Source: Pseudomonas sp. ADAK18 (lineage in GTDB: Bacteria; Pseudomonadota; Gammaproteobacteria; Pseudomonadales; Pseudomonadaceae). From it: a DNA stretch of 64,000 nucleotides. The notes under the pieces were generated by a model. That model saw only the letters and a list, made by a program, of their open reading frames with translations. It searched no databases and was not told the origin of the DNA. Positions 18,892 to 26,895 of the stretch are shown piece by piece; the first letter of the stretch is position 1, and the number at the start of each line of letters is the position of its first letter. The stretch covers positions 1,467,001-1,531,000 of the forward strand of contig NZ_CP052859.1 in NCBI RefSeq assembly GCF_012935695.1, in the 5' to 3' direction. Made by a program: the position numbers and the translations under genes.

Positions 18892-18908
18892 CAATGGTCA
18901 GGCCATTG
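18892..18908. promoter_or_regulatory. Operator O2 of the fucose locus
   Basis: CAATGG-TCAGG-CCATTG, identical to the core of O1 including the asymmetric centre, 92 bp away. It lies 96 bp before the regulator gene. A further half site CCAATGG is at 18877-18883. Paired sites suggest repression of both divergent units, possibly by looping. Confidence 0.75.
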
Positions 18909-19003
18909 ATCCAATTTTTAGCACGGGACTTCCCGGTCAACAAGCGGCTTTTTTGCGGGATGATCGGTTTTTCCTGGCTGTGCATGAGTCGAGCTGAGCC
19001 AAG

Positions 19004-19765
19004 ATGCCATTTCAAGTAATTGATAACCAACGTCTTTACCGGCAGATCGCCGACCAGTTGCGAGCGCTGATCGACAGCGGTGAATTTCCTCCAGGCAGCC
19101 GCCTCCCGGCTGAGCGGGAACTGGCCAAGCTGTTGGGCGTAAGCCGTGCGTCGGTCCGGGAAGCCATGATTGCCCTGGAAGTGATCGGCCTGGTGGATGT
19201 GCGCGTTGGTAACGGCGTGCTGGTGTGTGAACCGGCGCAGCCAAAGGTCAGTCAGGAGCCGGTGATGGCCCTGGCCACTCGGGATCAATGGCAGGAGTTT
19301 GATCCGGAGCTGGATTTGCACGTCGACTTCAACGCTGAAATCCCACCGTTTTCCCTGCTGCAGGCCCGTCGCCTGATTGAACCGGAGGCCGCAGCCCTGG
19401 CCGCCAAACACGCCACTGATGAAGAACTGGTGGGTATTCGCGAGGCGTTTGAGCGCAACGTCCAGGACAACCGCGAAGGCTCGCATACCCACCCAGGTGA
19501 TCGCCTGTTCCATATCCGCATTGCCCAGGCTTCGGGTAACCCGGCGTATGCGCTGATGATTGCGCACTTGTTGGGGCATCGTTACGGCAGCATGTTCCAA
19601 CGATTGCAGGCGCACTACACCTCTGACGATATGCCTCATCGTTCCGAAGACGAGCACCGCAAAATCCTGGAAGCCTTGGAACAACGGGATGCCGAAGGTG
19701 CGCGACAGGCCATGCGCAAGCATCTGGAGGAAGTGGTACGGATCTTTATGCGGACGGCGCAATGA
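19004..19765 (+). CDS. FCD-domain GntR family regulator of the fucose locus
   Basis: 253 aa. The N-terminal winged helix (RIAQ-side: YRQIADQLRALIDSGEF, PAERELAKLLGVSRASVREA) is followed by an FCD ligand domain (about residues 95-245). The FCD metal-binding Asp/His are in PGDRLFHIRIAQASGN and a His in EDEHRKILEAL. It is divergent from the fucose operon across a 234-bp region with two identical palindromes, so it is the probable pathway repressor released by a pathway acid. It overlaps the next gene by 4 bp. Confidence 0.92.
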   Translation: MPFQVIDNQRLYRQIADQLRALIDSGEFPPGSRLPAERELAKLLGVSRASVREAMIALEVIGLVDVRVGNGVLVCEPAQPKVSQEPVMALATRDQWQEFDPELDLHVDFNAEIPPFSLLQARRLIEPEAAALAAKHATDEELVGIREAFERNVQDNREGSHTHPGDRLFHIRIAQASGNPAYALMIAHLLGHRYGSMFQRLQAHYTSDDMPHRSEDEHRKILEALEQRDAEGARQAMRKHLEEVVRIFMRTAQ

Positions 19766-20751
19766 CCCATTTCTACGACGCCCGAGGCAATATCTACGGC
19801 GTTGTGAGCCCCGCGTTGTTGCGCAGTCATGGCATTGCGGTGCCGGATAGTGCCGCCCAGGCTGCGCGTACCCGGGATGCCTGGACGCAGGCTGCGGTGG
19901 CCCGCGAGTGTGGTTGGGGAGCACTGCCGCGTCCTCCAGAGAGCAAGGCTCACCGCAGTGATGGCTTGCTGGTCGGGCCGTTTCAGGTCGAGCCGCCATT
20001 CGATCTACTGATCGTCAACACCGACGGTACCTTGGCCGAACGCAGCGGTAATGGCTTGACGATCTTTGCCCAGGCGTTGACCGATCAAGGGTTGATGACG
20101 CAGGCGTGTGAGCTGCGGGTGTATCACGACAAGACGGATACGTTGTCACCGGTGCTGACCCGGATTGAGCCCGCGGTGCATGACCAGATCCGGGGCTTCT
20201 GGCTGGCGCTGGGACGCCCTGAGTTCGGGCCGGCGGCAGTGGGGGCCGTGGGCCCTGGGCAGGTGTCGCTCAACGGTCGTGAACTAAGCCATGTTTCAGG
20301 CCTGTCTTCGATCAACGCCCAATGGGATCACAGTCAGTTTGTGCGCGTGGGTAATCCTCATTGCGTGACTCTGGTACCTCAGATTTCGTTGTTGCCAAGC
20401 AACCAGCAGATGCATCAGTTGGACCTGTTCGAGTCGCTGCAGGCGATTGCTTTTGCGCCCCCGGTTGGAGCTGGCCAGCCTTGCATCGGCGGAGTCAACC
20501 TGCAATGGGCGGCCCGGGAGTCTGATAGTCGCTTGATTGCCCGGGTGTTCGAGCGCGGCGAAGGGCCTACGGAGTCTTCCGGCACCAGTGCCAGTGCGGT
20601 GGCTTGTGCTGCCTGGCGTGTGGGATGGGTGGGTGCGGGCGAGGTCGCGGTGGTGATGCCTGGAGGGACAGCACCTATGCGGTTGGAGCAGCAGGGGGGA
20701 ACGTTGAGCAATGTCAGCCTGTTCGGGACCGCGCGGCGGCAAGAGACCTGA
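19762..20751 (+). CDS. Diaminopimelate-epimerase-fold protein with both catalytic Cys replaced by Ser
   Basis: 329 aa. The DapF-like fold is seen in FDLLIVNTDGTLAERSGNGL (DapF: AEMCGNGAR) and RVFERGEGPTESSGTSASA (DapF: ETLACGTGA). The two catalytic cysteines are Ser95 and Ser273 here. DapF uses this Cys pair as acid and base; proline-racemase relatives with Ser variants act as dehydratases or epimerases. It is therefore probably not a diaminopimelate epimerase. The ATG overlaps the stop of the fucose regulator (ATGA), which ties it to that locus. The real substrate is unknown; a sugar-acid or hydroxy-acid role would be guesswork. Confidence 0.75.
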   Translation: MTHFYDARGNIYGVVSPALLRSHGIAVPDSAAQAARTRDAWTQAAVARECGWGALPRPPESKAHRSDGLLVGPFQVEPPFDLLIVNTDGTLAERSGNGLTIFAQALTDQGLMTQACELRVYHDKTDTLSPVLTRIEPAVHDQIRGFWLALGRPEFGPAAVGAVGPGQVSLNGRELSHVSGLSSINAQWDHSQFVRVGNPHCVTLVPQISLLPSNQQMHQLDLFESLQAIAFAPPVGAGQPCIGGVNLQWAARESDSRLIARVFERGEGPTESSGTSASAVACAAWRVGWVGAGEVAVVMPGGTAPMRLEQQGGTLSNVSLFGTARRQET

Positions 20752-21062
20752 ATAAGAAAGTGATCGGCTTAATTAGCCGGGTCAGCTGGTTCTCTATCAG
20801 TAAGTTATTAATATGAGAATAGTGTAGGACTTTTCCAGTTGTCCGGTACTGGCTCTTTGATTGTGATTCTTTATTTTAAAAAGACACTTCTTTTGCTCGC
20901 GTACGAAACTTCCTTTTTATTTTCAAGTGGCCAGAGTTTCCTCTGGAATCGCTACCCTTAGGGCTGCTCAGGGATTTCTCTTCGGCTCCGATTTAAACAA
21001 CTAACGCATCGGTGCACAGGGAAAGTCATTTCAGTGTGGCAATTAGTGGCGGACAACAACGG
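20752..21062. other. AT-rich intergenic region before vgrG
   Basis: 311 bp without a supported gene, visibly richer in A/T than its flanks. It holds a small perfect hairpin CCAGAG-TTTC-CTCTGG (20931-20946) and a poor sigma-54-like match (TGGCTC-N5-TTGTG near 20850). The promoter of the VgrG module must lie here, but I cannot place it. Confidence 0.5.
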
Positions 21063-23105
21063 ATGTTTAATGCGCATGTTTCTTCCCGTTTCAAACTGAT
21101 CGTTCCAAGTGTTACCCATGACTTCCAGGTACTTGCCTTCAAAGGCAATGAAACCATCAGCCAGCCTTTCTCCGTTCATGTCCAACTGGTCAGTGAGAAT
21201 CCCTCCCTTGATCTGGAGACACTTCTCCATCAACCCGCCTATCTTGATTTCGGTGAACCTGGCCAAGGACTTCATGGGCAGATCTACGCTGTTGGACGCG
21301 ATGATCCGGGCAGCCGGCTGACCCGTTATCACCTGACCCTGGTACCGCGCCTGGCCTACCTGGCTCATCGCTGTGATCAGCGGATTTTCCAGCAACGCAG
21401 CGTGCCGCAGATCATCGCAGCGGTATTGGAGCATCACGGTATTCTCGCGGATGCCTATGCCTTTGAGCTCGGTCCGGTGGTTTATCCGCCTCGAACGTTC
21501 TGTGTGCAATACGCAGAAACCGATTTGCATTTTATCCAGCGGCTGTGTGAGGAGGAGGGCATTCATTACCATCTGCGTCACAGTCCAGACGGCCATCTCC
21601 TGGTGTTTGGCGATGATCAGACGGTGTTTCGCCGATTGCCGGCGCAGCGCTATTGCTCCAGCCGTTCGACTGCAGATCAAGGTGTGATCCAGCGCTTTGA
21701 TGTACGCCTGTCGACCCGTAGCCGGCAGGTGGTACGGCGTGACTATGACTTCGAACATCCGTCGTTGCGTTTGCAAGATCAGACCGGGACTTCATCTATC
21801 GAGGTTCTTGAAGACTACCAATACCCGGCGGGCTTCACCGGTCATCGGCGTGGTGCGCAATTGGCCCGGCGTGGTCTGGAGCGCCACCAGCAGCCTCGTT
21901 ATCGGGCGTTGGGCAAGAGTGATCAGCCCACTCTGCGCAGTGGGCATTTTCTGGAGTTGCAGGATCATCCGGATCAGTCGTGCAATGACTTGTGGCTGAT
22001 CACCAGTGTGCGTCATGAAGGCTATCAGCCCCAAGTGTTGGAGGAGGTCGCACCGGAGCCTGGCGCTTTCTGCGGTTACCGTAACCGGTTCACCGCAACG
22101 CCTTGGCGAGCGCCTTTCCGTCCACCGCTCGAACACCCCAAGCCGCGTATCGCCGCAAGCCAGACCGCTACGGTGACCGGGCCTGCGGGTGAAGATGTGC
22201 ATTGCGACCCATATGGTCGGGTCAAGATCCGGTTTCACTGGGATCGACTGGATCCCAGTGATGACAAAAGCAGTTGCTGGGTGCGAGTTGCCTCCGGTTG
22301 GGCCGGTGATAGTTACGGCGCGTTGATGCTTCCGCGAGTGGGCATGGAGGTTCTGGTGACCTTTCTGGAGGGCGATCCCGATCAGCCGCTGATCAATGGC
22401 TGTTTACCTAATGCCCGGCACATGCCGCCCTATTCCTTGCCGAAGCACAAGACCCGCAGCGTCCTGCGCAGCCGTAGCTCTCCAGGTGGTGCAGGGGCCA
22501 ATGAGCTGCACCTGGAAGATCGCCGCGGCGAGGAGCTCATCTACCTGCGAGCCCAGCGGGATCTGGAACAACACGTGGGTCATGACATCCGGCTGGAGGT
22601 TGCAGGCCAGCGGCAGGAAACCATCCGTGGCTTGAGTACCGCCAGCCTGGAGGATGAGGAACACCGCAGTATCGTCGGTGACCGCAAGATTCTGCTTGAG
22701 GCAGATGATCACTTGAAGGTGGCTGGCAGCAGCCAGACGCATGTGGGCCAGGTGTTGCTGATCGAAGCCGGGCAGCAGATTCATCTCAAGGCTGGTGCCT
22801 GCCTGGTTATTGAGGCGGGTGCGCAGTTGAGTTTCAAGGCCGGTGGTGAGCATCTGGTGATTCAGGCGGGCGGGATATTCAGCAGTCGTCCCATTACCGT
22901 GGGAGGAAAACCTACTGCAATCCGCTCGGCGAATCCTGTCGGGCCGGGTGAAGAAGCTTCGTTGCCGATGCTCGCAGTCGTTCCAATGATGTCTACAGCG
23001 CAAGGAGCCGTCATGGGGTTGGCCAGGCAACTGGGGGCTGACTTCTGCCCGGTGTGTGAGCGTTGTCGCGAAGGTGTGTGCGACGTTACGGGGAGGGCCG
23101 CCTGA
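21063..23105 (+). CDS. vgrG: Type VI secretion spike protein VgrG
   Basis: 680 aa from the ATG at 21063 (MFNAHVSSRFKL), the usual VgrG opening; the frame is open back to a GTG at 21012. The gp27-like part contains RYHLTLVPRLAYLAHRCDQR, IFQQRSVPQIIAAVLEHHGI and YAETDLHFIQRLCEEEGIHY. The gp5/OB part has DPYGRVKIRFHWDR, SCWVRVASGWAGDSYG and LPRVGMEVLVTFLEGDPDQP. A DUF2345 beta-helix ends the spike. The tail carries a cysteine cluster CPVCERCREGVC. VgrG tips the contractile T6SS needle. No other T6SS structural gene is in the window, so it is an orphan module. Confidence 0.95.
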   Translation: MFNAHVSSRFKLIVPSVTHDFQVLAFKGNETISQPFSVHVQLVSENPSLDLETLLHQPAYLDFGEPGQGLHGQIYAVGRDDPGSRLTRYHLTLVPRLAYLAHRCDQRIFQQRSVPQIIAAVLEHHGILADAYAFELGPVVYPPRTFCVQYAETDLHFIQRLCEEEGIHYHLRHSPDGHLLVFGDDQTVFRRLPAQRYCSSRSTADQGVIQRFDVRLSTRSRQVVRRDYDFEHPSLRLQDQTGTSSIEVLEDYQYPAGFTGHRRGAQLARRGLERHQQPRYRALGKSDQPTLRSGHFLELQDHPDQSCNDLWLITSVRHEGYQPQVLEEVAPEPGAFCGYRNRFTATPWRAPFRPPLEHPKPRIAASQTATVTGPAGEDVHCDPYGRVKIRFHWDRLDPSDDKSSCWVRVASGWAGDSYGALMLPRVGMEVLVTFLEGDPDQPLINGCLPNARHMPPYSLPKHKTRSVLRSRSSPGGAGANELHLEDRRGEELIYLRAQRDLEQHVGHDIRLEVAGQRQETIRGLSTASLEDEEHRSIVGDRKILLEADDHLKVAGSSQTHVGQVLLIEAGQQIHLKAGACLVIEAGAQLSFKAGGEHLVIQAGGIFSSRPITVGGKPTAIRSANPVGPGEEASLPMLAVVPMMSTAQGAVMGLARQLGADFCPVCERCREGVCDVTGRAA

Positions 23106-23947
23106 TGAAGATCACGCCCGGACATTGGATGGCTCAACAACAGCAGGCAGGACGCTGGCTGTGCCTGATGCTTGAGGGGAACAGTGAGGCGCGTCACTCA
23201 CTGCTGGCGACACGCGCGGTATCGCAGTATTGCAATCTCTACAGTGGAACCGTCGTGGAGGCGCTGGCAACGAAAGGCCCGTTGATCCTGCTGCTGGATC
23301 AGGCCAGCGAGCCTGAGCTTGTCAGGTTGCTGCAACAACCAGAGCTGAATTGGGGATGGTTGGGCAGCCTGCCTGATGAGGACTTGTCTAGCGTTACCCG
23401 GCATTGGCGTGAACGGCTGTTGGTGGGAGCTACGGGGAACCAGGCGCTGTACCGCTTTCACGACAACCGTACTTTCGCGCGAGCGTTGGCACATCTACCA
23501 ACCCAGGAGTGGCCTGCCTTCCTCGGGCCATTGATCAGCGTGTGCTACTGGCACGATCAGCGCTGGAACTGTGGCAACAACCCAGCGCCCAACGAACACA
23601 CAGTGCCCGATCCTGCACCGTGGCTCGACGTCCCCAATCCGCATTCTGGAGCCATTCTGCAAGCCAACATCCTGCGCTACCTGCTGGCTGAACACAGCGA
23701 AGACCTTTGCCGGTTGGCCGAGTATCAGGACCCGAAAGTCTGGCTGGTCCAGGTGTTGGAGCAGGCCCGGGTCTGGCAATGGGAGGCGCCTGAACGGTTG
23801 GAGTTTTTGGTGGTGCAGCGCTTGCTGGAGGCCAGTGGAGAGGCTGTTGTCCATTGGCAGCCGGTGCCGGGGGAACCCGCAGCGGGTCATTTTCAGCGGG
23901 TGGTGGAGCAGTGGCGTCGGGCGCAGGGAGCGAGTCGTGATGCGTAA
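23105..23947 (+). CDS. DUF4123 protein, T6SS effector chaperone (Tap/TEC)
   Basis: 280 aa from the ATG at 23105, which shares one base with the vgrG stop (TGATG). DUF4123 features are LLATRAVSQYCNLYSGTVVE, GPLILLLDQASEPELVRLLQ, and HWRERLLVGATGNQALYRFH followed by DNRTFARAL. Such proteins load a specific effector onto the cognate VgrG. Its place between vgrG and the lipase gene indicates the lipase as its cargo. Confidence 0.9.
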   Translation: MKITPGHWMAQQQQAGRWLCLMLEGNSEARHSLLATRAVSQYCNLYSGTVVEALATKGPLILLLDQASEPELVRLLQQPELNWGWLGSLPDEDLSSVTRHWRERLLVGATGNQALYRFHDNRTFARALAHLPTQEWPAFLGPLISVCYWHDQRWNCGNNPAPNEHTVPDPAPWLDVPNPHSGAILQANILRYLLAEHSEDLCRLAEYQDPKVWLVQVLEQARVWQWEAPERLEFLVVQRLLEASGEAVVHWQPVPGEPAAGHFQRVVEQWRRAQGASRDA

Positions 23948-24722
23948 GGGAATCATGTTGGGGTTACTTGTCTGTGGTGTGCTGGTCACTTCCGGGTGTG
24001 GGACGCAACCCGTCGATAGCTTCACGTTGGAGGTCGATCTGCCGGCGAATTTCAGATTCAGAGGCGATGCGGTTTACCAACCTGCGACGGGCGAGACCTG
24101 CACGTTGCCGCGACGGCGAGGCAAGCGGCCGGAGCTTAAGGTTTTTGACACGCGTGGTAAGCCAGAAGCTAACCGGGTCAGTTTCGAAGTACCGCTGACG
24201 GAGCGGGTGGGTGGGTGTCCGCTGGTGTTGCGCAGAATTATGTTTGCGCTGGATACGGAGTGGGGAGAGCGCTGGTTTGATATTGGGAGGGATTATGCCG
24301 CCATCTATTTGAGTGATCAGTCGGAGTTCGGGGACTCCGTAATGCCTGAGTCTGGAGTATTGGAACTTGCGGCTCGGTGTCAGTGGCTGTTTCGTACTGG
24401 AGGACCTGAACGTGCCCTTATCAAACTCCTCAAATGCAACGCATTGGGCGCGGATGGTCTGTTACGCAAGGCACGGGCGGGTGGTGCTGTTCAGCGTGAT
24501 GCGATGACAGGGAAAACCATAAGACTGACATTGGGGTTGATCGATGAGGAGTTACCAGCGGTTGACGACAATTGGATAGTTGTTCCTGGTGGTTGGAAGC
24601 GGTGTCTGGGGAAAAGCCTGGATGACGTGTTCGCGTTTTGCCGTGGTAATACGACTGATTTCAAGTCTTTTAAAATGCCAGATGGGCGTGTCTGCACTAT
24701 CTATCCGACGTGTAACGAATAG
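23940..24722 (+). CDS. Lipoprotein, candidate immunity protein for the lipase effector
   Basis: 260 aa. The N-terminus MRKGIMLGLLVCGVLVTSGC is a lipoprotein signal with the modified cysteine at residue 20. The rest has no motif I recognise; it is rich in charged residues with several cysteines (e.g. GETCTLPRRRG, RVCTIYPTCNE). It overlaps the chaperone gene by 8 bp and precedes the lipase by 11 bp. Immunity proteins for periplasm-acting phospholipase effectors are commonly such lipoproteins next to the effector. The function is inferred from context only. Confidence 0.75.
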   Translation: MRKGIMLGLLVCGVLVTSGCGTQPVDSFTLEVDLPANFRFRGDAVYQPATGETCTLPRRRGKRPELKVFDTRGKPEANRVSFEVPLTERVGGCPLVLRRIMFALDTEWGERWFDIGRDYAAIYLSDQSEFGDSVMPESGVLELAARCQWLFRTGGPERALIKLLKCNALGADGLLRKARAGGAVQRDAMTGKTIRLTLGLIDEELPAVDDNWIVVPGGWKRCLGKSLDDVFAFCRGNTTDFKSFKMPDGRVCTIYPTCNE

Positions 24723-24733
24723 GGAGAAAGCTC

Positions 24734-26893
24734 ATGAGTCAGGACGCATGGAAGCAACTGTTCTTCAGTAACAAGATGCCAGCTTGTTCATTGCGAGGAC
24801 ACTGGGTGAGCTTTTGTTTGGTAGATGAACTGGGGAGTGGCAAGGCATATGGAGGTCTACCTTACAAGGTCTATGACAGTGCAGGAGAGCATTACACCGG
24901 AAGGTTGAACGGTGAGGGGTTTGCCAAATTGCAAGGGCTCTACTGCGGGCCGGTTGTCCTGTCGTTCGACGAGCGTTATTCGGGAGCAGAAGATATCTAT
25001 AACGGACTGATGACGCGGCCAAGTTACAAGTTGCCTGTCACCGAGCTTCAAGTTCGTGCGGAACAAACCCGTTTTTCACGCGACGATGGTCAGCGGTTAG
25101 AACGTAATCCGTCGCAGATACAGGCAGACCATTTTTATCAGGTCGAAGTACGCGATCTTGTCCGGCACTCCGCTCATTTGCCCCCTCCGGCACCGAGGAT
25201 TCATTGTCCGCCTCGGCATGCTCTAAAAATGATGGCTGATCTGGGTTTTGGGCCACCTCAACCGACGTTGACAGGATTGGTGCTATTTCCTAACAAGCAC
25301 ACCGTACTGGAGGTTCGGCCGCTTAGAGCACTGCGTCCTGCACTGTCACTTGATGATCGCTTCTGCGCCTTGAACGGCTATCAACTGGCACTCATGGCAA
25401 CCTTGAGTTATTGCGAGTTTGGTCAGGAGCCTACGGTAGCTCCCCTTGATCAAGTCGCCTTCCCGCTGCATCCCAGCATTGGCAACCTGTTTGCGGAGAA
25501 ACTCGCGGGTTATCACGAAGCCTGGAAAGTCGACTCTGACCAACAGCAACGCTTTTATCCTTTATACGAAGATGTGCCGTACTCCCAGCGCTTTGAAATT
25601 TTGCCCTTTGATCCAGAGTTGTATGAGCAGAATGACCCCCGGTTGGATAAGGCCCAAGAGCATCCAGCACAGTTGCATTTTTTCGACGATGAGGAGAATG
25701 GCACTGATACTCAGGCTTTTATCTGTCACCACGATGAGGTGGTTTTGATCGCGGTACGGGGCACCGCCAGCGGTGCCGACGCCATTCGTGATGCGAACGC
25801 TCATCAAGTTCCATTTACCGAAGGCGTCGGGAAGGCACACGAAGGCTTTTATCTGGCTTACCGTGCGATGCAGCGATTTGTGCTCGGATATTTGACGCAG
25901 TTTCATACCAGCCAACGCATCATTATCTGTGGCCACAGCCTCGGCGGAGCCATAGCCCTTTTACTGGCAGAGTCCTTGCGCCGAATCCCAGACCGCGAAT
26001 ACAACATCCTCCTCTACACCTACGGCGCCCCCCGCGCCGCCGACGCCGAATTCACCGAAGGCGCCTCTGCGCTGGTACACCACCGCATCGTCAACCACAA
26101 CGACCCGGTCCCTAGCGTCCCGGCACCGTGGATGAACACCACCGCCAAAATCTGGATCCCGGGTGCCGTGGTGCTGTTCAGCAACCCGGCCCCCGGTGGC
26201 CTGCTATTCGTCCTGGGCCTGGTTCGCCTGACCGGCAATCCCTATCAACACCACGGCGCACAACAACATTTCATGCCGATCATCCTGCCCGACGGCACGC
26301 AGTCCTCGGTACTGTGGACCCCCGGCTGTGAGTCCATCGAGGAGGTGGCCTGTCATCGTGCATTGCGACTCCACGGCGATATGCCGGACAGGCCCAATCT
26401 GATCAAGCAATTGGTCCAGTCCAGCCATCACTTTATGGTCACCAGCTACATCCCAGCAGCCTGGGCAACCCTGCGCCGCTGGCAACAAACCCTGGACACC
26501 AATGGCACTCTGGTAACCCCTCGCGAGTTTGAGCTGATCGAGAAAGCACTTAGCACCATGCAACAACAATTGCGGGACAAGAACTACGAACTGCACCGTC
26601 GACGTCCAACTAACCAGCGCAGTGACGAAGACAATCAGGCGGCCTTGAGTGCCGAGGTCGACCGCCTGGACACCAGTCGAAAACGCCTGGCAAGCCTGCG
26701 CTGGCGTCGACTGCAAGCCTGGGACGTCTACGGTTGCCACGCCCAATCCCCAAACCTGCAACCCAGCTTGAACCGCTGGTTCGCCCATCAGGAAAACCGC
26801 GAACGATCCCAAGTGGCAAGTATTCCCCCGCAACCGGATGACAGTTGGGGGCCGGGAAGGGCGCAAACCCTGGATATCGATTCGATTGTGTAA
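24734..26893 (+). CDS. T6SS lipase effector, class 3 lipase domain (Tle-like)
   Basis: 719 aa. The N-terminal about 150 residues (RGHWVSFCLVDELGSGKAYG, GLPYKVYDSAGEHYTG, GLYCGPVVLSFDE) is a domain common at the front of T6SS effectors. The alpha/beta-hydrolase class 3 lipase follows, with the nucleophile Ser402 in IICGHSLGGAIALLLAES, a likely catalytic Asp in VNHNDPVPSVP, and His in NPYQHHGAQQHF. It would attack phospholipids of rival cells. GGGAGAAAG precedes the start. Base composition shifts inside the gene: 29/60 G+C at 25021-25080 against 37/60 at 26041-26100, a sign of mosaic origin. It ends 2 bp from the convergent codA. Confidence 0.88.
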   Translation: MSQDAWKQLFFSNKMPACSLRGHWVSFCLVDELGSGKAYGGLPYKVYDSAGEHYTGRLNGEGFAKLQGLYCGPVVLSFDERYSGAEDIYNGLMTRPSYKLPVTELQVRAEQTRFSRDDGQRLERNPSQIQADHFYQVEVRDLVRHSAHLPPPAPRIHCPPRHALKMMADLGFGPPQPTLTGLVLFPNKHTVLEVRPLRALRPALSLDDRFCALNGYQLALMATLSYCEFGQEPTVAPLDQVAFPLHPSIGNLFAEKLAGYHEAWKVDSDQQQRFYPLYEDVPYSQRFEILPFDPELYEQNDPRLDKAQEHPAQLHFFDDEENGTDTQAFICHHDEVVLIAVRGTASGADAIRDANAHQVPFTEGVGKAHEGFYLAYRAMQRFVLGYLTQFHTSQRIIICGHSLGGAIALLLAESLRRIPDREYNILLYTYGAPRAADAEFTEGASALVHHRIVNHNDPVPSVPAPWMNTTAKIWIPGAVVLFSNPAPGGLLFVLGLVRLTGNPYQHHGAQQHFMPIILPDGTQSSVLWTPGCESIEEVACHRALRLHGDMPDRPNLIKQLVQSSHHFMVTSYIPAAWATLRRWQQTLDTNGTLVTPREFELIEKALSTMQQQLRDKNYELHRRRPTNQRSDEDNQAALSAEVDRLDTSRKRLASLRWRRLQAWDVYGCHAQSPNLQPSLNRWFAHQENRERSQVASIPPQPDDSWGPGRAQTLDIDSIV

Positions 26894-26895
26894 AC

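Noticed and set aside
20840..20870. Sigma-54-like promoter (TGGCTC-N5-TTGTG) upstream of vgrG
   Set aside because: The GG-N10 spacing is right, but the -12 GC is GT and the -24 block is incomplete. Too weak to annotate in an AT-rich region.
21063..26893. Prophage or tailocin region
   Set aside because: VgrG shares a fold with phage spikes, but no capsid, sheath, tape-measure, integrase or lysis genes are nearby; the neighbours are a DUF4123 chaperone and a lipase.
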